Positions 7,777-16,629 of a stretch of 64,000 bases of DNA are shown piece after piece (position 1 is the stretch's first letter; each line of letters opens with the position of its first letter). The stretch comes from Desertivirga xinjiangensis (GTDB lineage Bacteria; Bacteroidota; Bacteroidia; Sphingobacteriales; Sphingobacteriaceae), in NCBI RefSeq assembly GCF_024436435.1, contig NZ_JAFMZP010000002.1, forward strand, positions 682,001-746,000, in the 5' to 3' direction. The position numbers were made by a program, and so were the translations under genes. A model generated the notes under the pieces. That model was not told the DNA's origin, did not search any database, and saw nothing but the letters and a program-made list of their open reading frames with translations.

Positions 7777-8283
7777 TTAATAGGAACCAGTCTCATAAAC
7801 ATGTTTGTTAGGGTCGCCGGTAAAATCCTCGCAATTGCAATTTCCACCCCATTTCTTTGAACCATCTTTGAAGTACTCACACTTCCATATCGGAACTTCA
7901 TGTTTTATACGGTCGATTATGTAGCGGTTCGCTTCGTATGCCTCCCGCCGATGCGGGCTTGCAGTAATAACCACCACTGCTGATTCGGCCACGGAAACTT
8001 TGCCAATCCTGTGCTGTGCCACAGCAATGTTCAGTTTCCACTTTTCCCTGGCTTTATCCAGTATTTCATGGATCATTTTAGCAGCCAGACTTTCTTTGGC
8101 TTCGTACTCAAGGTAAGCTACAGCCATGCCCAGGTTATTGTCTCTTACTTCTCCGCTAAAGACAACAAGTGCTCCTGCCTGCGGATGATGAGCAGAGGAC
8201 AGCAGACCAACTATGTCTAACGGAAGTGCAGATATATATGTATTAGCCTCCGCTGCTGGGAGGGATGATGCTGATGCTGTCAT
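7777..8283 (-). CDS. moaE: molybdopterin synthase catalytic subunit MoaE
   Basis: The large subunit of molybdopterin synthase uses MoaD thiocarboxylate to put two sulfurs on cyclic pyranopterin monophosphate. Family features are GALVVFSGEVRDNN, VAYLEYEA, the VAQHRIGKVSV strand, SPHRREAYEANRYIIDRIKHEVPIWK with its catalytic lysines, and the C-terminal GSKKWGGN. I chose the ATG at 8283, giving a 41-bp overlap with moaD; an ATG at 8310 is also possible. The start differs little in function because the first 20 residues are unstructured in the family. Confidence 0.9.
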   Translation of the reverse strand: MTASASSLPAAEANTYISALPLDIVGLLSSAHHPQAGALVVFSGEVRDNNLGMAVAYLEYEAKESLAAKMIHEILDKAREKWKLNIAVAQHRIGKVSVAESAVVVITASPHRREAYEANRYIIDRIKHEVPIWKCEYFKDGSKKWGGNCNCEDFTGDPNKHVYETGSY

Positions 8284-8476
8284 TCTGTTTAAATTTATAG
8301 GAGGTGTCAATAAATTCGTCGTTCACAGCAAAACGGCATGAACTTAGGATCCGGGTAGCTTCAGGGTTTTGTTGGCCAAGATAATCTTTCAATGAATTGA
8401 TATCCTCTACCAGATCCGGTACGAAAAACTGTTTGTCGAAATACTCTTTCAGTAGTGCAAAAACTTCCACCTTCAT
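8243..8476 (-). CDS. moaD: molybdopterin synthase sulfur carrier subunit MoaD
   Basis: The 77-residue ubiquitin-like sulfur carrier ends in the required Gly-Gly (IIPPSSGG), whose carboxylate is adenylated and thiolated. The start at 8476 (MKVEVFALLKEYF) is chosen over an upstream ATG at 8572 because it gives the usual family length and avoids overlap with moaA. The gene lies 14 bp after moaA and overlaps moaE. No MoeB-type adenylyltransferase gene is seen in the window, so activation must come from elsewhere. Confidence 0.9.
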   Translation of the reverse strand: MKVEVFALLKEYFDKQFFVPDLVEDINSLKDYLGQQNPEATRILSSCRFAVNDEFIDTSYKFKQNDSISIIPPSSGG

Positions 8477-8490
8477 ATGTTTATTTTTAA

Positions 8491-9456
8491 TTAGCCTCCA
8501 ATACTTAACATACTCAAATTGCTCCCGGTAAACTTCAAGCTTTGTTTTTGTGACATGGCAGCCTGTAAACAATCAATCAACGCTGCATCATCATGGATGT
8601 GGTTTACGGAAACCGGGGAATTACTACTCAGGCAGCCGTAAATGTTTCCGAGCGAATCGAGTCGCAAACGATCACAATCTCCGCAAAATGGTTCGGTTTC
8701 ATTGGCTACGATACCAAATGTGTAACCACTGGTAGTTTTCCAGTAATTGGCTGTCGAACAGGGCTTGCGTTCCAGGCGCTCGAAATCATAACCTTTGCTA
8801 ATTTCAGAAAGGATCTCATCTTGTGAAAAGAAGTGTTCATCCGCCTTGCCAAACAAGTGCCCCATTGCCATTATCTCAAGAAAGCGAATTCTGATGTTCC
8901 TTTCAAAGGCGAACTTAAGTAATGGAATAATCTGGTTTTCGTTAAGGCCCCGCATAATCACAGCGTTCAACTTAACTTCTAGTCCCTCATCTATTGCAGT
9001 ATCAATACCTTTTAAGATTCGGTTTATGCCATGCCTCCGGCTAACACTGTAAAATACCTCTTCATCTATGGCATCGAGTGAGATGTTAATGGAGCGAAGC
9101 CCGGCTTCGGCCAGGGCCGCAGCCTGATTTTCCAGTAATAAGCCATTAGTGGTAAGTTTTAAGTTGTCGATGCCGAGAAGCCTTGTCGACCTTATTATCT
9201 CAGGCAGTTGGTGATAGAGGAGTGGTTCTCCACCCGTGAAACGAACGGTATCTAACTTTAGAACCCTGTGCAGCTTTTTTATAATGGCTGATAAGTCACC
9301 GGCAGAAATACCCTGTGCCTTAGATATGGTTAAGTTATCTTTGAGATCTTCTGTGCCGCAAGTGCAGTATACGCATCCTAAATTGCAGGTATTTATCAAA
9401 CTTACCCGCAAAGTTTTGAATCTTCTCCCAAACTCATCTATCAATCCTTCCATCAT
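8491..9456 (-). CDS. moaA: GTP 3',8-cyclase MoaA
   Basis: This radical SAM enzyme carries out the first step of molybdopterin synthesis, GTP to 3',8-cyclo-GTP. The SAM cluster motif is C24-x3-C28-x2-C31 (TCNLGCVYC), followed by FTGGEPLL. The second C-terminal [4Fe-4S] motif C258-x2-C261-x13-C275 (FCGDCDRLRL...YGC) and the conserved terminal Gly-Gly (320-321) are present. At 321 residues it is of usual length. It follows the TSUP transporter by 7 bp and precedes moaD in the operon. Its partner MoaC is encoded in the moaCB fusion at 22.2 kb. Confidence 0.95.
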   Translation of the reverse strand: MMEGLIDEFGRRFKTLRVSLINTCNLGCVYCTCGTEDLKDNLTISKAQGISAGDLSAIIKKLHRVLKLDTVRFTGGEPLLYHQLPEIIRSTRLLGIDNLKLTTNGLLLENQAAALAEAGLRSINISLDAIDEEVFYSVSRRHGINRILKGIDTAIDEGLEVKLNAVIMRGLNENQIIPLLKFAFERNIRIRFLEIMAMGHLFGKADEHFFSQDEILSEISKGYDFERLERKPCSTANYWKTTSGYTFGIVANETEPFCGDCDRLRLDSLGNIYGCLSSNSPVSVNHIHDDAALIDCLQAAMSQKQSLKFTGSNLSMLSIGG

Positions 9457-9463
9457 CTTACGA

Positions 9464-10195
9464 TCACATAAAAAATATAAGCTTTACCGATGCAACGGCA
9501 AGTACTGCAGTTAGCACATACCGTACGGTGACTAACTGAAAGCGCTGGCTTCCCCAATAGGCGCCTGCGAGACCTCCACATAAGGCTGCAGAAAACCAAG
9601 TTAGTGATTCTGCATTAATGCTAATATCCCCAGGATGTCCTAGTAAGCCTGAAGCCGAGTTTAATACAATAAAAATGGCTGAAGCAGCAGCGGCTTCCTT
9701 TGCATTTCCCCATGCCAGAAGAATAAGTATGGGACTCAAAAAAATTCCTCCGCCAATATTTAACATTCCAGATAAAAAGCCAATGATCATCCCAAGCAAC
9801 AACGCAAGAGGAAGTGTAAGCTCTTTCCTCGCCATTTTCTCAACCGGGCTAAATCCTAATAACCGAATAACAGGGATCATTAATGCCAAACCAAGCAGCA
9901 GATTGTATAATTGTCCATGCAAGGGCATTTTTGAACCTAGGAAGGCCATCGGAATAGACGTTATTAAAAATGGCCAGCAGAGCTTCCATTTAAGGAACCC
10001 AGCCCTGCTAAATTGAATAAATCCCATTCCCGCTACCAAAATATTCAGTACCAGTATTAGAGGTTTATATGACGCAATGGGAACGGAAAAAATAGAAAGT
10101 ACTGCAAGATATCCGCTTGCACCTCCATGGCCAACCGACGCGTATAAAAAACCAATTACAAAAAGTGAAAGCGTAAGAAGCAGGGTATAATCCAT
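9464..10195 (-). CDS. TSUP (TauE/SafE) family anion transporter
   Basis: The 243-residue hydrophobic protein has about eight membrane segments in two pseudo-repeats, each with a glycine-rich loop (VGHGGASGYLAVL and GMLNIGGGIFLSPILILL), diagnostic of the TauE/SafE sulfite exporter family. It lies between the rubredoxin protein (36 bp) and moaA (7 bp) in the nitrate/molybdopterin run. The family exports or imports small sulfur or organic anions. Within a nitrate operon it might handle nitrite, sulfite or another oxyanion, but substrate cannot be read from the sequence. Confidence 0.85.
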   Translation of the reverse strand: MDYTLLLTLSLFVIGFLYASVGHGGASGYLAVLSIFSVPIASYKPLILVLNILVAGMGFIQFSRAGFLKWKLCWPFLITSIPMAFLGSKMPLHGQLYNLLLGLALMIPVIRLLGFSPVEKMARKELTLPLALLLGMIIGFLSGMLNIGGGIFLSPILILLAWGNAKEAAAASAIFIVLNSASGLLGHPGDISINAESLTWFSAALCGGLAGAYWGSQRFQLVTVRYVLTAVLAVASVKLIFFM

Positions 10196-10231
10196 TCTTC
10201 TGCAAAATTAAATAAAATTAGTGGGTTTAAT

Positions 10232-11722
10232 TTAGGTGCTTAAAGTTACCAGCGTGTTCTTGTCAACTACTATAAAATCTGACTTCGCAGAATCGCAGGT
10301 AGGGCAGCAATAGGTTTCCGGCAAAAGATCGAAAGTTGTAGCTGGAGAAATGTTATTAGTAGCATCGCCATAAAAAGAGTCATAAACAGTAAAACAATTT
10401 TTGCATTGATGGACGTATGTAATTTGCTCTTCCTTAACTGCTTCGACAGGTTCGGGAGCTGTGAACAAATCACCGTCGGTCTGTAAATTATAAAAGAAGT
10501 CGCACAAGGCTATTAATGATGCCGACAGTCCATCGTAAGTTACACCTTGCTCATACATAACAAAATCTTTAGAGTTTGGATTGAAGTCTCTGGTATACAA
10601 AATGTCAAATTTATCCTGCTGATCATTCTCTGATTTTTCCAGCTTTTTAATTATCACAGAGCCAAATAATCCAGTTTTTGGGTTGATTTTGATCGCAAAG
10701 CTAAGCTTGAATGTTCTCAGGTCTACGAGGTCGAACTGGCGGACGAGGTGCTGCTTTAATTTTAAGCCGTATTCGCAAAGATCTTCAAGCTGCCAGTTTA
10801 ACTCGTTTGACGCATGTCTCACATTAATCCGGTTTTTTGCCAGGATCCAGTTCCAGGATTTTCTATCTTCAGGTTTTATGTCCTTTATGATCAGCGATTT
10901 CCAGGGAGTGGTGTAAATTTGACCTACACGTGTTTGCAGACAAATAGAGGAGATGTCTTTTAAAAATTTAACAGTGTATTGTTCATTCCTATTGTATATA
11001 CCCAACCAATATTTGCCGCCGTATCTATTGAATCCCTCATAATAAGGAAGCTGGAAGTCGGGAAGGGTGAGGGCCTCGCCAGGCGTTTGGTTAATAAAAC
11101 GTTTAAGGGCTGATATCTTTTTGAATAATACAGCTCCATCTACTTGTTCTCTGTCGTAAAACAGATCTTTGCTGGCAAAAATATATTCTTCAATCAGCTT
11201 GCTGAGGGATGCAATGTCTTCTGTGTAGATCAAACTGGGCCAGGCATAAAAAGTGTTTGTTCTAGGGAACCGGATGTGCAAATGCCAGAAATTGCTGATC
11301 GCCGAAGCTATGAAGTTCAGGTTTCCCGTAAAAAAAGGGATGAAAGTCTGATTATTATCAGCAAGGTTAATTTTAAGTCTGGGTTTAAAATCGAAGCCAT
11401 CCAGGATATCCTTGTACACGCCTTCGCGCAGCCAGTTTGAGATGCTAAAAATATCTTCAGAAACATATGAGCTTATGATATTAGGCCATTGGTCCGAATC
11501 AAGCTCATATTCAACGTCAGCAATTAAAAATTCATGTTCGAGGTCTTCCAGCTGCTGATCATTGACCAGCAGGAAGAGTTGTTGCCTGTTTCCTAAACTG
11601 ACAGTTTCAATTCCTGCTTTTTCCGCTGCATTTAAAATTCCAAGCAAATCTCCTGCAGCAACAATACCACCCGGAAGGTTAATTTTTATGATGTGCTTTG
11701 TTTCAATCAATTCTTCTGTCAT
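10232..11722 (-). CDS. sulfite/nitrite-reductase-like half-domain protein with C-terminal rubredoxin
   Basis: The 496-residue protein starts like the ferredoxin-like half-domain of sulfite and nitrite reductases (HIIKINLPGGIVAAGDLLGIL) and ends with a rubredoxin-type iron site, C440-x2-C443 and C473-P-T-C476. The central 350 residues contain only scattered cysteines, and I cannot find the paired cysteines that hold the [4Fe-4S]-siroheme centre. It is therefore probably an electron-transfer or scaffold subunit rather than a nitrite reductase. The start codon overlaps the stop of the nitrate reductase gene by 4 nt, so the two are translationally coupled, and rubredoxin may feed electrons to that enzyme. 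Function beyond this is inference. Confidence 0.75.
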   Translation of the reverse strand: MTEELIETKHIIKINLPGGIVAAGDLLGILNAAEKAGIETVSLGNRQQLFLLVNDQQLEDLEHEFLIADVEYELDSDQWPNIISSYVSEDIFSISNWLREGVYKDILDGFDFKPRLKINLADNNQTFIPFFTGNLNFIASAISNFWHLHIRFPRTNTFYAWPSLIYTEDIASLSKLIEEYIFASKDLFYDREQVDGAVLFKKISALKRFINQTPGEALTLPDFQLPYYEGFNRYGGKYWLGIYNRNEQYTVKFLKDISSICLQTRVGQIYTTPWKSLIIKDIKPEDRKSWNWILAKNRINVRHASNELNWQLEDLCEYGLKLKQHLVRQFDLVDLRTFKLSFAIKINPKTGLFGSVIIKKLEKSENDQQDKFDILYTRDFNPNSKDFVMYEQGVTYDGLSASLIALCDFFYNLQTDGDLFTAPEPVEAVKEEQITYVHQCKNCFTVYDSFYGDATNNISPATTFDLLPETYCCPTCDSAKSDFIVVDKNTLVTLST

Positions 11723-14700
11723 ACTGCGGCGCTTTCAACTAATGCATTTTTTAAACTTTCTTCTAATATCCTTTTTACCTCCGGACGGCATGAGCCACAG
11801 CCCGTACCTGCGCCAGTTGATAAGCAAATTTCCTTAAGGTCTGTACATCCTGCCTGGATTCTGTTCTTTATGTTTTCAGTACCTACATTATTACAGCTGC
11901 AAACAAGTTTTCCCAATACAGGGTCAGCTTTGGTGCCACTTCGCAGGAGTTGCAATCTTTTCTCACTCAATTCCGTTTTATTACCAATAAGTTCTCTGAA
12001 TTCCTGAAATTCTGATTTATCCCCTATAAGTATGGTTCCAACCAGCCTGTCTTCGTGTATGATGCACTTTTTGTAGTAACGTTTTGCCTTGTCGATAAAA
12101 ACGATCTCTTCGTAGTTTTTATCATCCGGACTTTCCGGAATTCCTATACTACAGAGGTCAAATCCCTGGATCTTGATAATGTTCATAAACAAACTGCCCT
12201 CGTAGAAGCTAGCAATATCGCCGTTTAGAAATTTTGCTACCACCTCGGCTTGTTGTTCAGCCGCTGCAGTTATCCCATAAAGCGTTCCTTCGAATTCGGC
12301 AATTTCGCCGATGGCAAAAACGGATGGGTCGCTCGTCTGAAGCCGATCATTTACCACCACACCCCGCTTGCATTCCAAACCACTTTCGCGGGCGAGCTCA
12401 AGGTTTGGGCTGGTGCCGATCGCCAGGATCAGTGCGTCGCAATTTATCTTATGACCACTGGCCAGCCCTACACCCGTAAGCTTGGACCGTCCGTAAAATA
12501 GCTGTACTTCATCATTATAGTAAATGTCGCAACCCTGGTCTACCATTTCTTCATGGAGCAGCTGGCTTCCCAACGGATCTAACTGCCGGTTCAAAAATCT
12601 GGATATCCTTTGGACAATGGTGATCTTGATGCCTATCTCACGTAAAGACGCAGCCATCTCGAGTCCTAATAGACCTCCGCCCACAATTACGACATGCCCG
12701 CCTTTTGAAACATGCTTTTTAAAATTGTCAGCGTCAGTGCGGCTACGCATGGTAAAAATACCGGGCAGAGAAGGTACATTACGCGGAACTGCCGCCCTGC
12801 TGCCTGTAGCCATGATCAGAACATCGTAATAGGTTTTAACACCCCGGGAATCGATAACAAATTTTTCCTCCCTGTTCACCATTTCGACACTTACTCCTCT
12901 GAGCAGACGTATGTTATACTCTGGTTCTTCTGAATCTTTCATTTTAACCAGCTGTTCCCATTTCTGCTCGCCACTGATATAGTCAGGAAGCATTACCCGG
13001 TTGTAAAAGGGAAAGTTTTCCTTGCTGAAAATGGTTATCTCATCCTCCTGATTGATTTCACGATAGCTTTTTACGAAACCATAAGAGCCGGCGCCTGCAC
13101 CGATCACTACAATACGTTGCACGGGCTTCTGATACTTTTCCACCCGGACTGCGCAGTATTTGAAATCAGGCTCTTTCGAGATGGGATCAACCAGTGTACT
13201 GGTAATGTTGTTTGTGCGGTTTAAATCGTTACCAAGGATTTTTCCCCAATGCATGGGAAGAAAAACAATACCAGTTTTTATACTGCCGGAAACTTTAGCT
13301 TTTACCCGCACATCTCCACGACGAGAACTTACAGACACAATATCTCCATCACTTATTGATAGATTTTCAGCATCCGTTGGATGGATCTCCAAATAAGCTT
13401 GCGAGATGTGTTTTTTCAACTTATTGACTTTGCCGGTTTTCGTCATGGTATGCCAGTGATCTCTGACCCGCCCTGTGGTAAGAATGAAGGGAAAGTCAGC
13501 ATCGGGCAATTCACTCAATAAGGTATCGTCGGGAGAATGGATTATTGCTTTTTTGCTCGTGGTATAGAACTTCCGGTCGGTAAAAAGCCGTTTTGTTCCC
13601 GATTCTGTCTTTTTGTTGAAAGGCCATTGTATGGTCCTGTGTTTTTTAATTATACTGTAATCTAGCCCATGAATATTAAGGTTGGTTTTTACAGTAAGCC
13701 TGGTATGTTCCCTGTAAATATCCTCCATGCTGGAGTAGTCAAATCCTTTATAGCCCATTTTACGCGCAAAGCGGCAAATGATCTCGGCGTCGGGGAGAGC
13801 TTCCCCCGGAGCCTCAATAATTTTATTTAGATAACTTATCCTTCTCTCAGAATTAGTCATGGTGCCCTCTTTTTCGGTCCATGCTGCTGCTGGAAGAATA
13901 ACATCAGCGTATTTAAGAGTCTCAGGCTTATTGCTTACCTCCTGAACAACAACGAACTTTGCTTTTTTTAAAGCTTGTTCTGCGAAACGGGTATTGGGCA
14001 GGCTTGTAAGCGGGTTGGTACAAAGAATCCAGATGGCTTTCAAGCGCCCATCGTGGAGGGCTTCGAACATTTCTGTAGCTGTCAGGCCCGGTTTTTCTGA
14101 AATAGATGTACCTCCCCAAAACTTTTCAACTTCCTGACGGTGTAAGGGATTTGCCAGGTTCCGGTGCGCAGGCAAAAGGTTTGACAATCCTCCAACTTCA
14201 CGGCCGCCCATCGCATTTGGTTGGCCGGTTAGTGAGAATGGGCCTGAACCCGGCTTGCCAATATGTCCTGTGATGAGATTCAGATTGATCAGGCTCAGGT
14301 TTTTATTGGTTCCAACAGAACTCTGATTTAAGCCCATTGTCCACATGCTTAAAAATCCTTTTGCATTTCCAATGTATTCAGCGGCAAGATGGATGTCGTC
14401 TTCACTTAGGCCGCAAATTACAGAAGCTTCAAATATCGTTTTTTGAAACACCAGTTCCCTGTATTTTTCAAAACCTTCGGTATGATCTTTCACAAATTCC
14501 AGGTCGATACAGCCGTTCTGAATTAAAATACGACCGATTGCATGGTTTAGGGTGATGTCTGTACCAGGATTAATCTGTAGGTGTAAATCGGCAATAGAAG
14601 CGCTGTCTGTGACCCGTGGATCTACCACAATAATCTTAATGCCGGGATTTGCCGCTTTATGTGCTTCCACCCGGCGCCAGATTATTGGATGGCACCAGGC

Positions 14701-15246
14701 AGGGTTGGCCCCGGTAACATAAAAGCAATCAGCAAGTTCTATATCATCGTAGCAAACCGGGACGCTGTCTTCACCCAGTGCCATTTTGTAACCCACAACC
14801 GCACTGCTCATGCAAAGTCTGGAATTGGTGTCTATGTTATTACTGCCGATAAATCCTTTTATTAATTTATTGATCACATAGTATTCCTCAGTTAAGCACT
14901 GACCGGAAGCATAAAAGGCTACTGAATCGGGGCCGTATTTCTCGATAAAGGTTTTAAAAACGGCAGCTGTACGTTCCAGAGCGCTATCCCATGAGACACG
15001 CTGCATAGGCATATTTTTGTTGAAACGCATTTCGGGGTACAACAGACGGTCTGTCTTGTCATTTACTGTGTAACCCAGGTTTAAGCCTTTGCTGCAAAGC
15101 ATTCCCCGGTTAACCGGATGGTCCTTGTCGCCACTTACAGAAATTGTCCCGTTTTTTTCGATCTCGACCTCAATGCCACAACCCACGCCGCAATAGCAGC
15201 AGGTTGTGGTTAATTTCTGTGCGTTGTGTTTGTGCTCCATTATCAA
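11719..15246 (-). CDS. nasA: assimilatory nitrate reductase fused to FAD/NAD oxidoreductase and BFD [2Fe-2S] domains
   Basis: This 1175-residue cytoplasmic enzyme reduces nitrate to nitrite. Residues 1-700 form the molybdopterin reductase: [4Fe-4S] motif C16-x2-C19-x3-C23-x27-C51, probable Mo ligand C145 (NSRLCMSSA), and the dinucleotide-binding domain with ILTTGRVRDHWHTMT. From about residue 708 a pyridine-nucleotide-disulfide-type FAD/NAD module follows (IVVIGAGAG, VVIVGGGLLGLEMA, FAIGEIAEF), resembling the N-terminus of NirB. The last 65 residues are a BFD-like [2Fe-2S] domain (C1116, C1118, C1150, C1153). The fusion suggests NAD(P)H-FAD-FeS electron supply within one chain. No signal peptide is present, as expected for assimilatory enzymes. 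It needs bis-MGD from the neighbouring moa/mob genes. Confidence 0.93.
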   Translation of the reverse strand: MIMEHKHNAQKLTTTCCYCGVGCGIEVEIEKNGTISVSGDKDHPVNRGMLCSKGLNLGYTVNDKTDRLLYPEMRFNKNMPMQRVSWDSALERTAAVFKTFIEKYGPDSVAFYASGQCLTEEYYVINKLIKGFIGSNNIDTNSRLCMSSAVVGYKMALGEDSVPVCYDDIELADCFYVTGANPAWCHPIIWRRVEAHKAANPGIKIIVVDPRVTDSASIADLHLQINPGTDITLNHAIGRILIQNGCIDLEFVKDHTEGFEKYRELVFQKTIFEASVICGLSEDDIHLAAEYIGNAKGFLSMWTMGLNQSSVGTNKNLSLINLNLITGHIGKPGSGPFSLTGQPNAMGGREVGGLSNLLPAHRNLANPLHRQEVEKFWGGTSISEKPGLTATEMFEALHDGRLKAIWILCTNPLTSLPNTRFAEQALKKAKFVVVQEVSNKPETLKYADVILPAAAWTEKEGTMTNSERRISYLNKIIEAPGEALPDAEIICRFARKMGYKGFDYSSMEDIYREHTRLTVKTNLNIHGLDYSIIKKHRTIQWPFNKKTESGTKRLFTDRKFYTTSKKAIIHSPDDTLLSELPDADFPFILTTGRVRDHWHTMTKTGKVNKLKKHISQAYLEIHPTDAENLSISDGDIVSVSSRRGDVRVKAKVSGSIKTGIVFLPMHWGKILGNDLNRTNNITSTLVDPISKEPDFKYCAVRVEKYQKPVQRIVVIGAGAGSYGFVKSYREINQEDEITIFSKENFPFYNRVMLPDYISGEQKWEQLVKMKDSEEPEYNIRLLRGVSVEMVNREEKFVIDSRGVKTYYDVLIMATGSRAAVPRNVPSLPGIFTMRSRTDADNFKKHVSKGGHVVIVGGGLLGLEMAASLREIGIKITIVQRISRFLNRQLDPLGSQLLHEEMVDQGCDIYYNDEVQLFYGRSKLTGVGLASGHKINCDALILAIGTSPNLELARESGLECKRGVVVNDRLQTSDPSVFAIGEIAEFEGTLYGITAAAEQQAEVVAKFLNGDIASFYEGSLFMNIIKIQGFDLCSIGIPESPDDKNYEEIVFIDKAKRYYKKCIIHEDRLVGTILIGDKSEFQEFRELIGNKTELSEKRLQLLRSGTKADPVLGKLVCSCNNVGTENIKNRIQAGCTDLKEICLSTGAGTGCGSCRPEVKRILEESLKNALVESAAV

Positions 15247-15272
15247 TCTTTTTTAATTCTGTAAGATTTAAT

Positions 15273-16583
15273 TCAGGCTGTTTTTAGCTCAGCAGGATTA
15301 ATATCGGCAACAGAGGTTTCTTCTTCCGATCTGGTTTCAAAAGGAATAACGGCTATAAGAATTCCAATAATTGCTACCGCTATGCCCAGGTAAAGAAAAG
15401 CATCAGCATACGTGATTGATTTCGCCTTGAAAAGGAAGCCAGCGAGCATCGCTCCAATATTACCGCCGGCACCCACTATTCCGCTTACAGAACCGATAGC
15501 TTTTTTATTTATAAAAGGCACAATAGAATAGGTCCCACCGTTTGCCATTTTAAGAAATAGCGCGAAGAACAACATAGCGATGATGGCAGCCGTTAGTGTG
15601 CCGGCCTGCGCAAACAATGCAATTCCGACTCCTTCCAGGATAAGGAAAGCACCCAATAATAGACCTTTTCCTTTCAATCCATGTATTTTTCCCACTTTAT
15701 CACTAAAATATCCGCCCAGGGCACGGGCGAAGATATTCATCAATCCGAATGAAGCGGCGAGTGCTCCGGCCATGATCAGCGAAGCATTGAAGTTATCCAC
15801 AAAAAAAGTCGCAGCTACATTGTCAACGGTAATTTCGATTCCGAAACAAGCAGCATAGGCGAAAGATAAGGCCCATGTGCGGTAATCTTTCAGTGCCAGT
15901 TTGAAGGACCCTTTTGACTTTTGAGTGGCAGCACGTTTGATATCTTTATAATTGCCTGCAGGAGTGTCTTTAGTATATTTATAGTAGATAAAGGCCATAA
16001 TCACCAGAATCAGGCCCGGAATGATCATCGCATACCTCCATGAGTTAGCTGCTGTAGTGAATCCCAGCGTAACGAATCCGGACGCGATTAAAGGCATTAC
16101 AAGGTTGGTAACACCTCCGCCAAGGTTTCCCCAGCCACCGGATACTGCGTTTGCTGTACCAACTATACTTGGCGCAAACATCATCGAGGTGTGGAATTGG
16201 GTAATTACAAATGAGGCTCCGATGATGCCGATAATGAACCGGAACAAAAGGAAAGATTCATAACTATTACTAAAACCTATACACATTACGGGAACGGCTC
16301 CAATGAGTAAAAGAATTGTGTACGATAATCGTGGTCCAAGGCTGTCGCATAATTTTCCTATGATCAGGCGGGCTATTATAGTAGCCGACACTGAAGCAAT
16401 AATGATATTTCCAACCTGTTCCTTATCAAGTCCCAACTGTTCCCGCACGAGGGGCATCAGTGGTGCAATTCCGAACCAACCAAAAAAACAAAAAAAGAAA
16501 GTTACCCAGGTAATGTGAAAAGTACGCATTTGAATGCCTGAAGTGCTGAATATATTAAGTTTGCTTAGAGGTTTTGCAGTCAT
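15273..16583 (-). CDS. narK: NarK/NasA-type nitrate/nitrite MFS transporter
   Basis: The 436-residue major facilitator protein with about 12 membrane segments belongs to the nitrate/nitrite porter family. Both nitrate signature stretches are visible: GGWGNLGGGVTNLV in the fifth segment and GIVGAGGNIGAMLAG in the eleventh. It imports nitrate, or exchanges nitrate for nitrite, across the inner membrane. It lies 26 bp upstream of the reductase gene and 46 bp downstream of the ATPase gene. The symbol reflects family membership; uptake rather than exchange is assumed from the assimilatory context. Confidence 0.92.
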   Translation of the reverse strand: MTAKPLSKLNIFSTSGIQMRTFHITWVTFFFCFFGWFGIAPLMPLVREQLGLDKEQVGNIIIASVSATIIARLIIGKLCDSLGPRLSYTILLLIGAVPVMCIGFSNSYESFLLFRFIIGIIGASFVITQFHTSMMFAPSIVGTANAVSGGWGNLGGGVTNLVMPLIASGFVTLGFTTAANSWRYAMIIPGLILVIMAFIYYKYTKDTPAGNYKDIKRAATQKSKGSFKLALKDYRTWALSFAYAACFGIEITVDNVAATFFVDNFNASLIMAGALAASFGLMNIFARALGGYFSDKVGKIHGLKGKGLLLGAFLILEGVGIALFAQAGTLTAAIIAMLFFALFLKMANGGTYSIVPFINKKAIGSVSGIVGAGGNIGAMLAGFLFKAKSITYADAFLYLGIAVAIIGILIAVIPFETRSEEETSVADINPAELKTA

Positions 16584-16629
16584 GTCTTGTCGTTTTTAAT
16601 ATTGTGTTTTAATACTTTGATGGTGTTTT

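Noticed and set aside
10232-11722. Considered as the assimilatory nitrite reductase of the operon
   Set aside because: The cysteines expected for the [4Fe-4S]-siroheme centre could not be found, although the N-terminal half-domain is similar.
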